A stretch of 64,000 bases of DNA from Sporosarcina sp. ZBG7A (lineage in GTDB: Bacteria; Bacillota; Bacilli; Bacillales_A; Planococcaceae), in NCBI RefSeq assembly GCF_000813425.1, contig NZ_JWIB01000019.1:46859-110858 (forward strand). Direction: 5' to 3'. The position numbers and the translations under genes were made by a program. The notes below the pieces were generated by a model that did no database searches, was not told where the DNA came from, and worked only from the letters and a program-made list of their open reading frames with translations. This document shows, in pieces, positions 36,622 through 45,966 of the stretch (its first letter is position 1; each line of letters opens with the position of its first letter).

Positions 36622-36909
36622 TTATAATTTCACTGTCCAAATTTTATAGATAATTTGACCGTTTATTTCTGTTTTTTCTGTACAGACATCAATTTGCATA
36701 TTGTTATAAACAGCCCATTGAGGAAAAAGAGATGCTAAATACTTAATTACCTTTTCATCAGGTGTTGTATATCCTACATTATTTTTATTACTTAAATAGG
36801 CAACAAAATCGGGATATAATGCTTCTGTCCATTCTTTAACTTCAAACTCCGAATCAAAAATACGGTTATCCTCTTTATGGCTTCCATTTATCCATTTAAC
36901 ATTCTCCAT
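36622..36909 (-). CDS. Small protein of unknown function
   Basis: A 95-residue protein from ATG 36909 (AAGGTG 6 bases before). No signal peptide or membrane segment; mixed alpha/beta with several Trp residues (EWTEAL, PQWAVYN, IWTVKL). I do not recognise it. It is followed by a GCCCCCG repeat. Confidence 0.6.
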   Translation of the reverse strand: MENVKWINGSHKEDNRIFDSEFEVKEWTEALYPDFVAYLSNKNNVGYTTPDEKVIKYLASLFPQWAVYNNMQIDVCTEKTEINGQIIYKIWTVKL

Positions 36910-37147
36910 GAATACACCTTATTTCCAAGTTTCTCAAAATCTATTATGCCAATCTGGCCAGTTTGTGGCATAAAGGCTTTATTACAAATTTGCCGAGATT
37001 ATATAGCAAGTGTAGCTTTTACATTTCTAAAAAGTATATTTATTAACATTGATTATCCTGAAGGTATGAAGCGGTAAAGGTAGTGTCACTCACTGGTACA
37101 CTCTATGTCACATGTGGTACATTTCATTGGCTACAATTTAATTGAAA
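36910..37147. other. Non-coding interval with a degenerate repeat
   Basis: About 240 bp between the 95-residue gene and the RDD gene. It contains TCTGGCC and GTTTGTGGC near 36953, resembling the start of the GTTTGCG-type repeat, and a duplicated TGTCAC..GGTACA stretch near 37086-37125. No open frame is supported. Confidence 0.4.
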
Positions 37148-37951
37148 TCAAAGTTCATACGCCCATTCTTCCCGCAAAATCAAGTAAAGAACAAGTAGCG
37201 TATTTTCCAATTCTAAAATACTTTTCCCCGAGACTTCTAATCCGAATTTCGGAAGTAAGAGATTTGCTACTTTTTCCGTAAGTTCAGAGCGTTCGTTTTC
37301 GGACAATTGAGTGAGTCGATTGCTATACGTCTCAATAAGTTTCCAATCTTTTTGTCCAATTGACCTTAAAGCCCAATCTTCAATAACAAGATCCTCTTTT
37401 GCAAGTTGCTTCATAGCAATTTCTTTTTCAATAGGAGTTTGTTTGTTTTGTTTTTTTGTTTGTCGTTCATGTACAACAATCGTTCCTGCAACTAAATCTC
37501 CAATTCTTTTATGTTTCGAATGAAAGAAAATGAGCACAATTCCCAAAAAATATCCAGCAGGTAAAGAATCAATAACTCTAAGAAAATTGCGGATAAAGCT
37601 TGATAGTAGTGTTAAGCTATGCCCATTTTCTTGGATTGCTCGAATGCCGAGCATTCTTTTACCAATAGTTTTTCCTCCTGAAAAGTACTCCATAATTACA
37701 AAATACCCTGTGTTGACGATAAAAAGACCGAGAATTGCAAGACCCAATATAAGCGAGTCCATTCCCGCAAAGGCAAAAAAATCTATATCTCTCGTGTAAA
37801 AAATGGCCAAAACAATGAGAACTGAAATATTAACAACCGTTAAAATAAGTTGATCAATAATAAATGCCGCGCTTCTGCTACCGAGTCCTGCGAGCTGAAA
37901 CTGAAGAGATACGAATTCTGGTGTTTTGATACCAATTCGTTCGTCATTCAT
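37148..37951 (-). CDS. RDD-family membrane protein
   Basis: A 267-residue protein with the RDD pattern: LGSRSAAFIIDQLIL at the start of the first membrane segment, MEYFSGGKTIGKRMLGIRAI and a last membrane segment followed by KHKRIGDLVAGTIVV. The C-terminal third is cytoplasmic. It is divergent from the SpoIIM-like gene, with which it forms a conserved Bacillales cluster alongside DUF58, MoxR, DUF4350 and DUF4129 genes. Confidence 0.88.
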   Translation of the reverse strand: MNDERIGIKTPEFVSLQFQLAGLGSRSAAFIIDQLILTVVNISVLIVLAIFYTRDIDFFAFAGMDSLILGLAILGLFIVNTGYFVIMEYFSGGKTIGKRMLGIRAIQENGHSLTLLSSFIRNFLRVIDSLPAGYFLGIVLIFFHSKHKRIGDLVAGTIVVHERQTKKQNKQTPIEKEIAMKQLAKEDLVIEDWALRSIGQKDWKLIETYSNRLTQLSENERSELTEKVANLLLPKFGLEVSGKSILELENTLLVLYLILREEWAYEL

Positions 37952-38066
37952 AGTATTTCACCACTTTCAATATGTAGTTTCATCCATAAATTTCTAAGTA
38001 TCTGCTATACTGTATATTCGGAACACACGTAAAATTGCACTCATACCACAAGAAGAAGGTGTAAAA

Positions 38067-39047
38067 ATGAACATCAATCAATTTGTGAAATCGCATCGTG
38101 AAGATTGGAGTAAACTGGAAAAATTAGCGTCTGAATTGCATAAAGGTAAATCTAATTTAACAGGTGAAAGAATTGATCAGTTTTATGAATTCTATCAAAA
38201 GTCTGCTCAAAATCTTTCCTACGCTCAAACGTACTTTCCAAATGAAAAAGTAACGGTTTACTTAAATGAACTTGTATCAAAATCACATAATGTGTTATAT
38301 AAAGATCAAATATCGAGTATAAAACAAGTTGGTAACTTTTTAAGCACAACATTTATTCGTTTGTTTTTAGAACAATGGAAGTTTATTTTTGTCGCATTTC
38401 TTTTGTTTACACTTGGTGCTTTAGGTAGCTTCTTTGCTGTTCTCAACGACCCTCAATCGATGTATGCTATACTGCCTGGAGAAGTGGCTCAAGGAGTAAA
38501 TCCCGATCAGCTTGGTAGCGATGAAATGGAAGTAAATTCTTCCGTAATGTCTTCCACTATTATGACAAACAATATTCAAGTAGGGATACTCGCTTTTGCC
38601 GGAGGTATCACATTCGGGTTATTAACTGTATATGTCCTCATTTATAATGGTATTTTGGTTGGAGCCTTGGCTGCTTTATTCTTTCACTACGATAAATCGT
38701 ATGAGTTTTGGGCATTTATCGTACCACATGGAATGATTGAGCTTACAGCCATATTTATAGCAGGTGGAGCAGGTCTATTAATGGGTTATAAGCTCTTTGT
38801 CCCAGGCAAGTTCTCAAGAGGCTACCAATTGAAAACTCAGGCAAAGCGATCTGTTCAGTTACTAATTGGTACGATTCCATTATTCATCATTGCCGGATTA
38901 ATTGAAGGCTTCATCACTCCAGCATCAATACCATTAGGAGCAAAATATGCAGTTGCATTCATTACTGTGATTGGTTTACTTGTGTACGTGTTGATTGGAA
39001 AAGTTTTTCTAGACAGAAGAGAATCTAAATTAAGTTCCGATTCATAA
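38067..39047 (+). CDS. Stage II sporulation protein M-like membrane protein
   Basis: A 326-residue protein with a helical N-terminal region and five or six membrane segments in the SpoIIM (PF01944) pattern, including NNIQVGILAFAGGITFGLLTV and HGMIELTAIFIAGGAGL (HGxxE). ATG 38067 follows GAAGGTG. It is probably not the sporulation SpoIIM itself but the related protein that accompanies RDD/MoxR/DUF58 genes. Its end overlaps that of the convergent DUF58 gene by 23 bp. Confidence 0.88.
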   Translation: MNINQFVKSHREDWSKLEKLASELHKGKSNLTGERIDQFYEFYQKSAQNLSYAQTYFPNEKVTVYLNELVSKSHNVLYKDQISSIKQVGNFLSTTFIRLFLEQWKFIFVAFLLFTLGALGSFFAVLNDPQSMYAILPGEVAQGVNPDQLGSDEMEVNSSVMSSTIMTNNIQVGILAFAGGITFGLLTVYVLIYNGILVGALAALFFHYDKSYEFWAFIVPHGMIELTAIFIAGGAGLLMGYKLFVPGKFSRGYQLKTQAKRSVQLLIGTIPLFIIAGLIEGFITPASIPLGAKYAVAFITVIGLLVYVLIGKVFLDRRESKLSSDS

Positions 39048-40386
39048 TATCAATATAATGGGAAACAGCTGCTACTGCTAAGTTTTCTTCACGGGCCTCA
39101 ATCATTTGAAGGCCTTTTTTTTCCCATTTCAATTTCCTTTTTTTCTTAAGAAGCAGTTGTTGTTGAGCAATACTTTTTACCATTGCGGTTTGTACATCCA
39201 CTGGTTCTTCATTGATGCGATTATAAAGGGCAGTGTCCTCAATGCCAATCATCAAAAACATATGGCGTCTTCTAAGTCTTTGCAAATAGGCAAGCGCACT
39301 TTCCTCATGAAGAAATGAGCGAACATCACTAAAGAGTAATAGTAGACTTCTTTTCTTTTGCATGGTTTCTAAATAAGTGAGAACAGCAGCATAATTCGAC
39401 TCGGCAGCACCCACTTCAAGAGAGTAAATTGCGTGGAGAATTGTTTGCAAATGAGCTATTCCTTTTGCGGGTGGTACAAATACTTGTACTTCTTTTGAAA
39501 AGGCTAGAACAGAAACGTAATCCCCTTTTTGTAAAGCTGCCGCCGCAACAGTTAGAGAGGCTTCCATTACTTTTTCAAGGCGATTTCCATTCTTTAATTC
39601 CGCACCCATCATTCTTCCGCAATCGATTAAAATGGTTACATATTTTCCATGTTCAGGTTCATATTCATTGGTCATCACTTCTTGTAGTTTCGCAGTTTGC
39701 CGCCAGTTAATCATCCGTGGGTCATCGCCGACTCCGTAGTTTCGAATCTGGGCAAATTCTCCTATGCCGCGTTGTTGTTTACGGATCTTTGAACCCTCAT
39801 ATAACAGAAACCGTTGAGCATTGCCCAAATAGCTTTTCGTTTCAGTTAAGTCTGGAATAACTTTAACGGAATCCACCAACGAAACTGTTTTTTGCTTTGC
39901 CCAAAGACCTAACTTGCTTGTATAACGGCAGTGGAGTTGCTCTATTTCATAGTTTCCTCGTACAGAAGCGTTTGTTTCATAACGTACTTGTACTGCAGTC
40001 TCTTTTGCTATTTCTCCTTTAATTGGAAAAGAGCTTTTAAAAGATTGTGGAATTCCATCTACAAGAAGAAAATTGAAGGCATGCTCCGAAGTATTTTCCA
40101 CTTCAATATCGACTGTATAGGAAAGGTTTCTTTCCAGTTCTTTCACAATTGTTCGTTTGAAATGAATTTGGTTTTTCTTTGGCGAATACAACAAGTCCAA
40201 CAAACTTCCAAATAGAATAAGAAGATTCACGACAATGAGAAAGCCCCAATCCATTTCCAAGAGACTTCCGAGCGTGATTAAAGCAACAGATAGTACGAGA
40301 AAAATAATGAGTAATCGTTTCGTTGGTACGATTCCGCTACCTTGGAATAGGAATCGCCCCCACAAGTTCTTCGATGATTTGGTCAA
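39025..40386 (-). CDS. DUF58 (vWA-like) protein
   Basis: A 453-residue protein with two membrane segments near the N-terminus and a DUF58 region: RQQRGIGEFAQIRNYGVGDDPRMINWRQTAKLQEVMTNEYEPEHGK, followed by a vWA-like ILIDCGRMMG. The start is uncertain: TTG 40386 overlaps moxR by 50 bp and there is no ATG before the first membrane segment; TTG 40365 is an alternative. In this cluster DUF58 proteins probably act with the MoxR ATPase at the membrane. Its 3' end overlaps the SpoIIM-like gene. Confidence 0.9.
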   Translation of the reverse strand: MTKSSKNLWGRFLFQGSGIVPTKRLLIIFLVLSVALITLGSLLEMDWGFLIVVNLLILFGSLLDLLYSPKKNQIHFKRTIVKELERNLSYTVDIEVENTSEHAFNFLLVDGIPQSFKSSFPIKGEIAKETAVQVRYETNASVRGNYEIEQLHCRYTSKLGLWAKQKTVSLVDSVKVIPDLTETKSYLGNAQRFLLYEGSKIRKQQRGIGEFAQIRNYGVGDDPRMINWRQTAKLQEVMTNEYEPEHGKYVTILIDCGRMMGAELKNGNRLEKVMEASLTVAAAALQKGDYVSVLAFSKEVQVFVPPAKGIAHLQTILHAIYSLEVGAAESNYAAVLTYLETMQKKRSLLLLFSDVRSFLHEESALAYLQRLRRRHMFLMIGIEDTALYNRINEEPVDVQTAMVKSIAQQQLLLKKKRKLKWEKKGLQMIEAREENLAVAAVSHYIDIMNRNLI

Positions 40387-41266
40387 CAGCCGTTCCCTCC
40401 AATTCTACATGTGGAGATAATTGAATTCTATGTCTTAAAGATGGTTTGGAAACAATTTTAACGTCGTCAGGTGTTACGTAATCACGACCTTCTAAGTAAG
40501 CCCATGCTTGCGCAGCTTTACCAATTGAAATACCTGCACGAGTACTTGCTCCAAAACGAATGGATTCTGTTTCTCTCGTTTTTCGTACAATCTGCATAAC
40601 ATAATCGATCACACCATCACCGAGTGTTACTTGTTCAATTTCACGCTGGATTGTTAAAAACACTTCCATGTCGAGAATTGAAGAAATTGATTTTCCGTCA
40701 AAACTTTTTTCGATTATTTGTTTTAATATGTCTTTTTCCTCATTGAACGAAGGAAAGTCAATCAGAAGTTTAAACAAGAACCGATCTTGTTGTGCTTCTG
40801 GTAATGGGTAAGTACCTTCAAATTCAATTGGGTTTTGTGTGGCTACTACGAAAAAAACATCGGGTAACGGAAACGTTTTCCCTTGGATGGTAACTTGTTT
40901 TTCTTCCATTGCTTCTAGAAGTGCCGCTTGTGTTTTTGCGGGTGTACGGTTAATTTCATCAGCTAAAAGGACATTCGTGAAAATCGGTCCTTTTAACGTT
41001 TCAAAAGAACCTTCTTTCATGTTGTAAATCATGCTTCCTGTAATGTCACTTGGTAATAAGTCTGGGGTGAATTGTATTCGTCTAAAATCACCACCGAGTA
41101 AACTTGCCAATGTTTTAACCATTTGCGTTTTTCCAGTTCCCGGCACCCCTTCTAGTAATACATGCCCACCTGACAAAACAGCAGATAATAGAAGTCTAAG
41201 TGTAGTACTTTGGCCCAAGACTCGTTCTTCATATTTTTCCAATAAGGTTAATAAATGCATTCTCAT
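40337..41266 (-). CDS. MoxR-family AAA ATPase
   Basis: A 309-residue AAA+ protein from ATG 41266, which overlaps the stop of the upstream gene by 4 bp and has AGAGG upstream. Walker A GVPGTGKTQ, Walker B VLLADEINRTPAKTQAALLEAMEE, sensor ATQNPIEFEGTYPLPEAQQDRF. MoxR ATPases work with vWA/DUF58 partners as chaperones for membrane or secreted complexes. Confidence 0.94.
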   Translation of the reverse strand: MRMHLLTLLEKYEERVLGQSTTLRLLLSAVLSGGHVLLEGVPGTGKTQMVKTLASLLGGDFRRIQFTPDLLPSDITGSMIYNMKEGSFETLKGPIFTNVLLADEINRTPAKTQAALLEAMEEKQVTIQGKTFPLPDVFFVVATQNPIEFEGTYPLPEAQQDRFLFKLLIDFPSFNEEKDILKQIIEKSFDGKSISSILDMEVFLTIQREIEQVTLGDGVIDYVMQIVRKTRETESIRFGASTRAGISIGKAAQAWAYLEGRDYVTPDDVKIVSKPSLRHRIQLSPHVELEGTAVDQIIEELVGAIPIPR

Positions 41267-42390
41267 CTCATCTCTACCTCTTTCCGAATGGTCTCTATCT
41301 TTTTCGACCAATATAAATAGTCTTGTTTGCTTACTTTTTCTTTACTTAGCATTGGAGTTAACCCCATGAGCATCTCTCGTATTTCATCTTTGTGCAGATG
41401 AGGGCATTTTTGCTTGAAGTGATCCGTCAGGTTTTCCCATTCCATTGTATACGGAATCCGCCAACGCTCTTGTAACAACGTTTTTACATAATCAGCTTGA
41501 ATCACCAATGAGTCATGATAACGACGCCCCTTGAGGTACCAAGCAGCTAATGCTCGAAGACCTTCATCACTGAAACGAACTGTTTCTTCTCTAGGAATAA
41601 AAATCGGTCCGAATCGTTTTCCAAGAGCCCATAACCATAGGAGGGTAAACAATGTTCCTTGTACCAGTAAAAGTAAAAACCATCGAGGATAGATTGTGAA
41701 AAAAGTCGATGCACTATCGCTACTATGTATATACTCGTCAAACAAAATCGTTTTAGAATCCACTTCATTTACAAGTGATAGAATAAGGGCTAGGTGGTCA
41801 TCTGTTAAAAGTTCACTATTCATCATCCAGCTTGGCGAATTTGCAACAATTAAATTTCCCTTACCGAAAGAACGCTGCAGTGCAATAGTTCCCAAGTCGT
41901 CTGAAAGTAAAACTTCATCATCCGTTTGTTCAAGAAGTCGAAAGGATTCAAGGAGTTCGGCTGAATAGGCATGGTCTGCTTTATCGACTATAAGACCTTC
42001 GTTTGTATCGACAGGCTCGGTTTCCAGTTCGAACATTCCTTTTGGGTTTTGTTTAAATAAAAGAATGGTATTTCCAGAATTCATGAATTCTTTGTATGCA
42101 CCAAGTTCTTCAGTAGTTGGAATGAAGTAAGGCTCCAACATAATAAGTAACTGGTTTTCAGATGTTGTAGATAAATCACTTGGAGATTCTGTCCATCTTT
42201 TGACGCTTTCATTACTCTTCTCTAAGTACGTATAGAATGCTTTTACTCCTGTGGGAGAAGGAGAGTCAGAATCGAAAATTGGATACTCTTTTAGTTGGTC
42301 TTGCACTAGAAGGTATCGAGAGAAGAGCAGGACAATTAAAAAAAGTGACAGTCCGATCCAAGTTTTTGGGGTCAATCTTTTTTTCTGCAA
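41263..42390 (-). CDS. DUF4350-type membrane protein
   Basis: A 375-residue protein: membrane segment near the N-terminus, then DSPSPTGVKAFYTYLEKS and a glutamine amidotransferase-like DUF4350 fold (GNTILLFKQNP, GKGNLIVANSPSWMMN), and a second membrane segment at about 235. It lies between the DUF4129 and MoxR genes, with 4 bp overlap with moxR. Function unknown, conserved in this cluster. Confidence 0.85.
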   Translation of the reverse strand: MQKKRLTPKTWIGLSLFLIVLLFSRYLLVQDQLKEYPIFDSDSPSPTGVKAFYTYLEKSNESVKRWTESPSDLSTTSENQLLIMLEPYFIPTTEELGAYKEFMNSGNTILLFKQNPKGMFELETEPVDTNEGLIVDKADHAYSAELLESFRLLEQTDDEVLLSDDLGTIALQRSFGKGNLIVANSPSWMMNSELLTDDHLALILSLVNEVDSKTILFDEYIHSSDSASTFFTIYPRWFLLLLVQGTLFTLLWLWALGKRFGPIFIPREETVRFSDEGLRALAAWYLKGRRYHDSLVIQADYVKTLLQERWRIPYTMEWENLTDHFKQKCPHLHKDEIREMLMGLTPMLSKEKVSKQDYLYWSKKIETIRKEVEMR

Positions 42391-42422
42391 ACTAATTTCC
42401 CCTCCTTTCTCATAAACAATTT

Positions 42423-43052
42423 TTATTCAACGGATTCGCCTAAAGCCTCCATTACCTTTATCCGAAATTCTTGATATTCATCGATTTGAACTTCTCGTTC
42501 TCCATACGTAACTTCATCAAAGAATCGAGCGATATGATAGAATTGATTGGCAGATTGCCGATTTACTTTTTTGAGCTCTTCATAATACTCCCAGTTGGTC
42601 TTCCAAATGCGTGCTTCCACCCATTGTTTTCCATGAAAATAAAGAAGGATTGCTAAAAACATATGGCGAGTTGCAGGCGTTAGCCTATTCAGCTCTTCTT
42701 GTTTATTAGCTTCAGATAAATGCATCTGAAAAGACCAATCGATCTCCTTCATAGATTGTAAAGGTTTTTTAGAGTGATGTATTTGTCTGCGCTTTCGTTT
42801 ACGAACAAAATAAACCAAGGCAATGGCAATGAGAATAAGCATGACGGTAATAACAATCGCCAAAATGGGTCCAGCAAGCATGCTCGTCTTCTCCATAGAC
42901 GGAAAAAGACGCTCCAAAAATTCAACAAACCAAGCTTTAATCTTCTCCCATAAAGCCGTGAAGAAATTCGTTTCTTGGTCTGTATAAACTGTATACTCTT
43001 TCTTACTTAAAATGTTTTCCAGTTCGTCTTTTACGTTCTGTACATTAGCCAT
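42423..43052 (-). CDS. DUF4129 protein
   Basis: A 209-residue protein with one membrane segment (AGPILAIVITVMLILIAIALVYFV) followed by a basic stretch and a C-terminal helical DUF4129 domain (LNRLTPATRHMFLAILLYF, TYGEREVQIDEYQEF). Part of the same cluster as MoxR and DUF58. Function unknown. Confidence 0.85.
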   Translation of the reverse strand: MANVQNVKDELENILSKKEYTVYTDQETNFFTALWEKIKAWFVEFLERLFPSMEKTSMLAGPILAIVITVMLILIAIALVYFVRKRKRRQIHHSKKPLQSMKEIDWSFQMHLSEANKQEELNRLTPATRHMFLAILLYFHGKQWVEARIWKTNWEYYEELKKVNRQSANQFYHIARFFDEVTYGEREVQIDEYQEFRIKVMEALGESVE

Positions 43053-43073
43053 AGAAGATCATCCTTATAGAGT

Positions 43074-43982
43074 TCATGATTGAACCACTGCATACTCATC
43101 AATCAGTTCTTTTAAATCCTCTGCATCATGTCTTACTTTTAAATCGAAGTACATCACTGCAAAACCAACAGCAAATATTAATGTTGTGACAATATTTACG
43201 AGCGATAGAATCATAGAAAGCAAAACACTATTGCCTAAGAACAACCCAAATGTAAGTTCAAAAGCACTGCTGACAATTGAGATGAGTAGAAAGAAGATTA
43301 TGTACAGTCCTACTAACTTCCACCCCTGCGTGCGGGTCAGTCTCCAACTTCTTGTAAATCCTGGAGTCCCTTCTCCAAGTACTGCAGATCCAAAATAAAA
43401 GCTCCAACGGGTAAGTAAATATCCAATCGCGATAGCAAAAGCTAAGAATAGTAGTACTCCTACAATAATACCAACTATAGGAAGCGTTGCTATACCAAGT
43501 ACGAAAACTAATGCGATAAACATGATAGGCAATAGTATTAATCCCGTAACCATGAGTGTAAATAAAAGCGTACTCCCAATAATTGCACCGTATCTAGCAA
43601 AGGCTTTCTTAACGACCGAGCCAATTGTATATGCTTCATTTTTTCGTATATGATCGACAACCAATAAAGTTGCTGCAGTAGCAACAGGAAATATGAACAA
43701 GCTAACCATGCCTAGTAGTATCACGCCTATGTCGGCACCTAGACTGGTTGTTTCCTCCATTTCTAAAGTCGCGGCAATATTTTCATACCAAGTCCCGCCT
43801 ACAGAAACCTCTCTGAAAAAATTGACGCCAGACACGAGTTTTATCAATGCTTCAATTAGATAGACGGGTCCCATAAATAGCAGAGAAATAAAGAAAAAGA
43901 TTTTAAAATTATTTTTACTTAAGCTAAAGGTCAAATCAAGTATTTCCCCAAATCTCTTTGGTCTGTTGAGTCGCTCATTCAT
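43074..43982 (-). CDS. Multi-pass membrane protein of the RDD/MoxR cluster
   Basis: A 302-residue protein starting at ATG 43982 (AGGAG 9 bases before). About seven membrane segments; N-terminal RPKRFGEILDLTFSLSKNNFKIFF is typical of glycerophosphodiesterase-membrane-domain-like proteins that accompany this cluster. It is the first gene of a five-gene operon reading toward the DUF58 gene. Confidence 0.82.
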   Translation of the reverse strand: MNERLNRPKRFGEILDLTFSLSKNNFKIFFFISLLFMGPVYLIEALIKLVSGVNFFREVSVGGTWYENIAATLEMEETTSLGADIGVILLGMVSLFIFPVATAATLLVVDHIRKNEAYTIGSVVKKAFARYGAIIGSTLLFTLMVTGLILLPIMFIALVFVLGIATLPIVGIIVGVLLFLAFAIAIGYLLTRWSFYFGSAVLGEGTPGFTRSWRLTRTQGWKLVGLYIIFFLLISIVSSAFELTFGLFLGNSVLLSMILSLVNIVTTLIFAVGFAVMYFDLKVRHDAEDLKELIDEYAVVQS

Positions 43983-44052
43983 ACCATTCATCTCCTAATT
44001 AGTAATCATATAAGTCATTCTAACACTATTCAAATAATTGGTGTACACCTGA

Positions 44053-44107
44053 AAGAAAAAAGCGAAGTCCACTTCCCATCTAAAGGCTAGGAAGTCGGCT
44101 TCGCTTT
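44053..44107 (-). terminator. Rho-independent terminator of the pyridoxal kinase gene
   Basis: Arms AAAGCGAAG..ACTTCC and GGAAGT..CTTCGCTTT enclose a 13-base loop, followed by TTTTTT on the minus strand. The kinase stop is about 260 bp away, with one MITE-like repeat between. Confidence 0.65.
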
Positions 44108-44193
44108 GTATTTTTTCAGCTTCTTTTTAAAGTTATAATGATAGATAAACTTATAGGTATGTTAGTCAGCTTTTTCAAATGGCTACCAAACAA

Positions 44194-44269
44194 TGTTAGG
44201 TGACTGTGTAAGAATTTTTCATATTTGTTTAAACATTAATGAATGTTTCGCGCACAGGCACCTACTTTT
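44194..44269 (+). repeat. MITE-like 78 bp palindromic element, copy 1
   Basis: Shares TTAGGTG at the left, TTTGTTTAAACATT in the centre and GCGCACAGGCACCTACTTTT at the right with the other six copies. This is a diverged copy with changes in the left arm. Confidence 0.85.
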
Positions 44270-44364
44270 ATAGGCATCATCCTGATTAGCGGGCAGGACA
44301 TATACGTATTTAGATGCATGGCATTCTATTGTTTTTCACACATGCATCATTACAAGAAGAAAAG

Positions 44365-45210
44365 TTAAAGCAGCATCCGCAAATGAGATTCAAAGTTTAC
44401 ACCGGCAACTGTTGGAATATGCTCTTCTGAGGTCGACTGGATTGCGGCAGATAAAAACTTTTCTGCGAGCTGCATGCTCTCTACCAGATTTTGACCGCGC
44501 ATCATACCGCCCATCAGGACTGAGGCAATTAAATCACCCGTTCCGGAATAACTCTTACCGTTATATTCTTGAAGACTGTGATACGAGCTGGAGTCATCCA
44601 TATACATATTGCCGACAAATCTTGTTTCTGAAAGGGCCGGCGGATTCAAACCGGTAATGATAATCTTGGCGTTCGTTTCTGACTGCAGCTGCCGGCCAGC
44701 CTCCTCAATGGCGGCAACATAATCCTCACTCGTCTGGTACATTTGCAGTTTGTCATACGAAAGACCTGTTAGTAAACAGCATTCTGTCACGTTTGGTGTA
44801 ATGACATCTGCACGCTTCACCAGCTCCTTCATATAGCCAATTAACTCCCTAGTAAACACATCATATAGCTGTCCCCTGTCGCCCATGACCGGGTCCACGA
44901 GAAGCATTGTCTCTTCCTTGTAGAACGTACGTAAAAAAGAAAAGATATTTTCAATTTGCTCTTTTCCTGTCACGAAACCTGTATGTATACCATCAAATTC
45001 AACGCCCATCTTGCTCCACTCGTCTGTAAAATGAGTCATCCTCGACGTTAAGTCTTCACAAAAATAGCTCGGGTATTCTGTCTGAGACGTCAAAATAGCA
45101 GTTGGCAGAGGGACTGCCTGCACCCCCATGACAGATAATACTGGAATGGCTGCTGTGAGCGAGCATTTTCCAAATGAAGACATATCTTGGATGATCGCAA
45201 CTTTTTTCAA
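44365..45210 (-). CDS. pdxY: Pyridoxal/pyridoxamine kinase
   Basis: A 281-residue ribokinase-fold protein, likely starting at TTG 45210 with GGGGGAG 5 bases before. Features: KKVAIIQDMSSFGKCSLTAAIPVLSVMG, LLVDPVMGDRG and the anion-hole region NGKSYSGTGDLIAS. It fits the pyridoxamine kinase family of Firmicutes. The gene is divergent from an ECF transporter S component, which suggests a B6 salvage pair: import and phosphorylation. The exact symbol (pdxK or pdxY) is uncertain. Confidence 0.87.
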   Translation of the reverse strand: MKKVAIIQDMSSFGKCSLTAAIPVLSVMGVQAVPLPTAILTSQTEYPSYFCEDLTSRMTHFTDEWSKMGVEFDGIHTGFVTGKEQIENIFSFLRTFYKEETMLLVDPVMGDRGQLYDVFTRELIGYMKELVKRADVITPNVTECCLLTGLSYDKLQMYQTSEDYVAAIEEAGRQLQSETNAKIIITGLNPPALSETRFVGNMYMDDSSSYHSLQEYNGKSYSGTGDLIASVLMGGMMRGQNLVESMQLAEKFLSAAIQSTSEEHIPTVAGVNFESHLRMLL

Positions 45211-45402
45211 TAGAACTCCCCCTCTCACTCTTCAGTACTTGCACTTCTTCCATCGTACCATAAGTAAGGGTAAGCAAGAATATATAGAATCTCCATTTCT
45301 TCCTCTCATAACTGACCTCTAACAATTTAATAAAACTGGCACTGTTTCAATGGTCAGCCATTCTGTAAACTAAAAAGTATCAACATTCTATAAAGCAAGG
45401 AG

Positions 45403-45966
45403 ATGAATGTCCGTATGCAAACGGTACAACACCAAACATCGACTCAGTTACGTACAAAAACAATGGATCTAGTGTTGACAGCCATTCTGTCGACCATCGT
45501 ATTAGTGTCCACTGTCTTCATTAACATCAAGCTTCCGATTGGACAAGGGGGCCTCATCCATTTAGGCACAGGCGCACTGTTCATCGCCGCGATTCTTTTC
45601 GGCCCGAAAAAGGGAGCGCTGGCCGGAGCGATCGGCATGGGTTTGTTCGATATCTTCGGCGGCTGGATCATCTGGGCGCCCACGACTATCATCGCGAGGG
45701 CTCTGCAAGGCTATATCGTGGGGAAAATTGCATGGTCGAATGGCCACCGGGGAGATAATAGTAAACTCAACATCCTGGCAGGCGTCGCCTCCACACCGGT
45801 CATGCTCGCAGTGTACTACATCGGGCAAGCCATCATGTATAACAACTGGGCGGCACCACTGGCATCTGTACCAGGGGACCTCATTCAAAGCGCAGTCGGT
45901 CTGCTAATTGCCATCCCTCTGTGTATCACTTTGAAGAAAACACCATTCTTTCGGAATAGATTTTAA
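45403..45966 (+). CDS. ECF transporter substrate-binding (S) component, probably for a B6 vitamer
   Basis: A 187-residue membrane protein with six hydrophobic segments in the ECF-S pattern, including LIHLGTGALFIAAILFGPKKGALAGAIGMGLFD. AAGGAG abuts ATG 45403; ATG 45415 is an alternative start. No ATPase genes are adjacent, so it probably uses the shared ECF module. The divergent kinase gene points to pyridoxine/pyridoxal as substrate (PdxU type); this is inference. Confidence 0.82.
   Translation: MNVRMQTVQHQTSTQLRTKTMDLVLTAILSTIVLVSTVFINIKLPIGQGGLIHLGTGALFIAAILFGPKKGALAGAIGMGLFDIFGGWIIWAPTTIIARALQGYIVGKIAWSNGHRGDNSKLNILAGVASTPVMLAVYYIGQAIMYNNWAAPLASVPGDLIQSAVGLLIAIPLCITLKKTPFFRNRF

Noticed and set aside
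26270..36910. Chromosomal integron
   Set aside because: No tyrosine-type IntI in the window and no regular GTTRRRY/RYYYAAC pairs; kept only as a cassette-like pattern.
36877..37077. 66-residue plus-strand frame
   Set aside because: No ribosome-binding site; partly covers a gene start and a repeat remnant.
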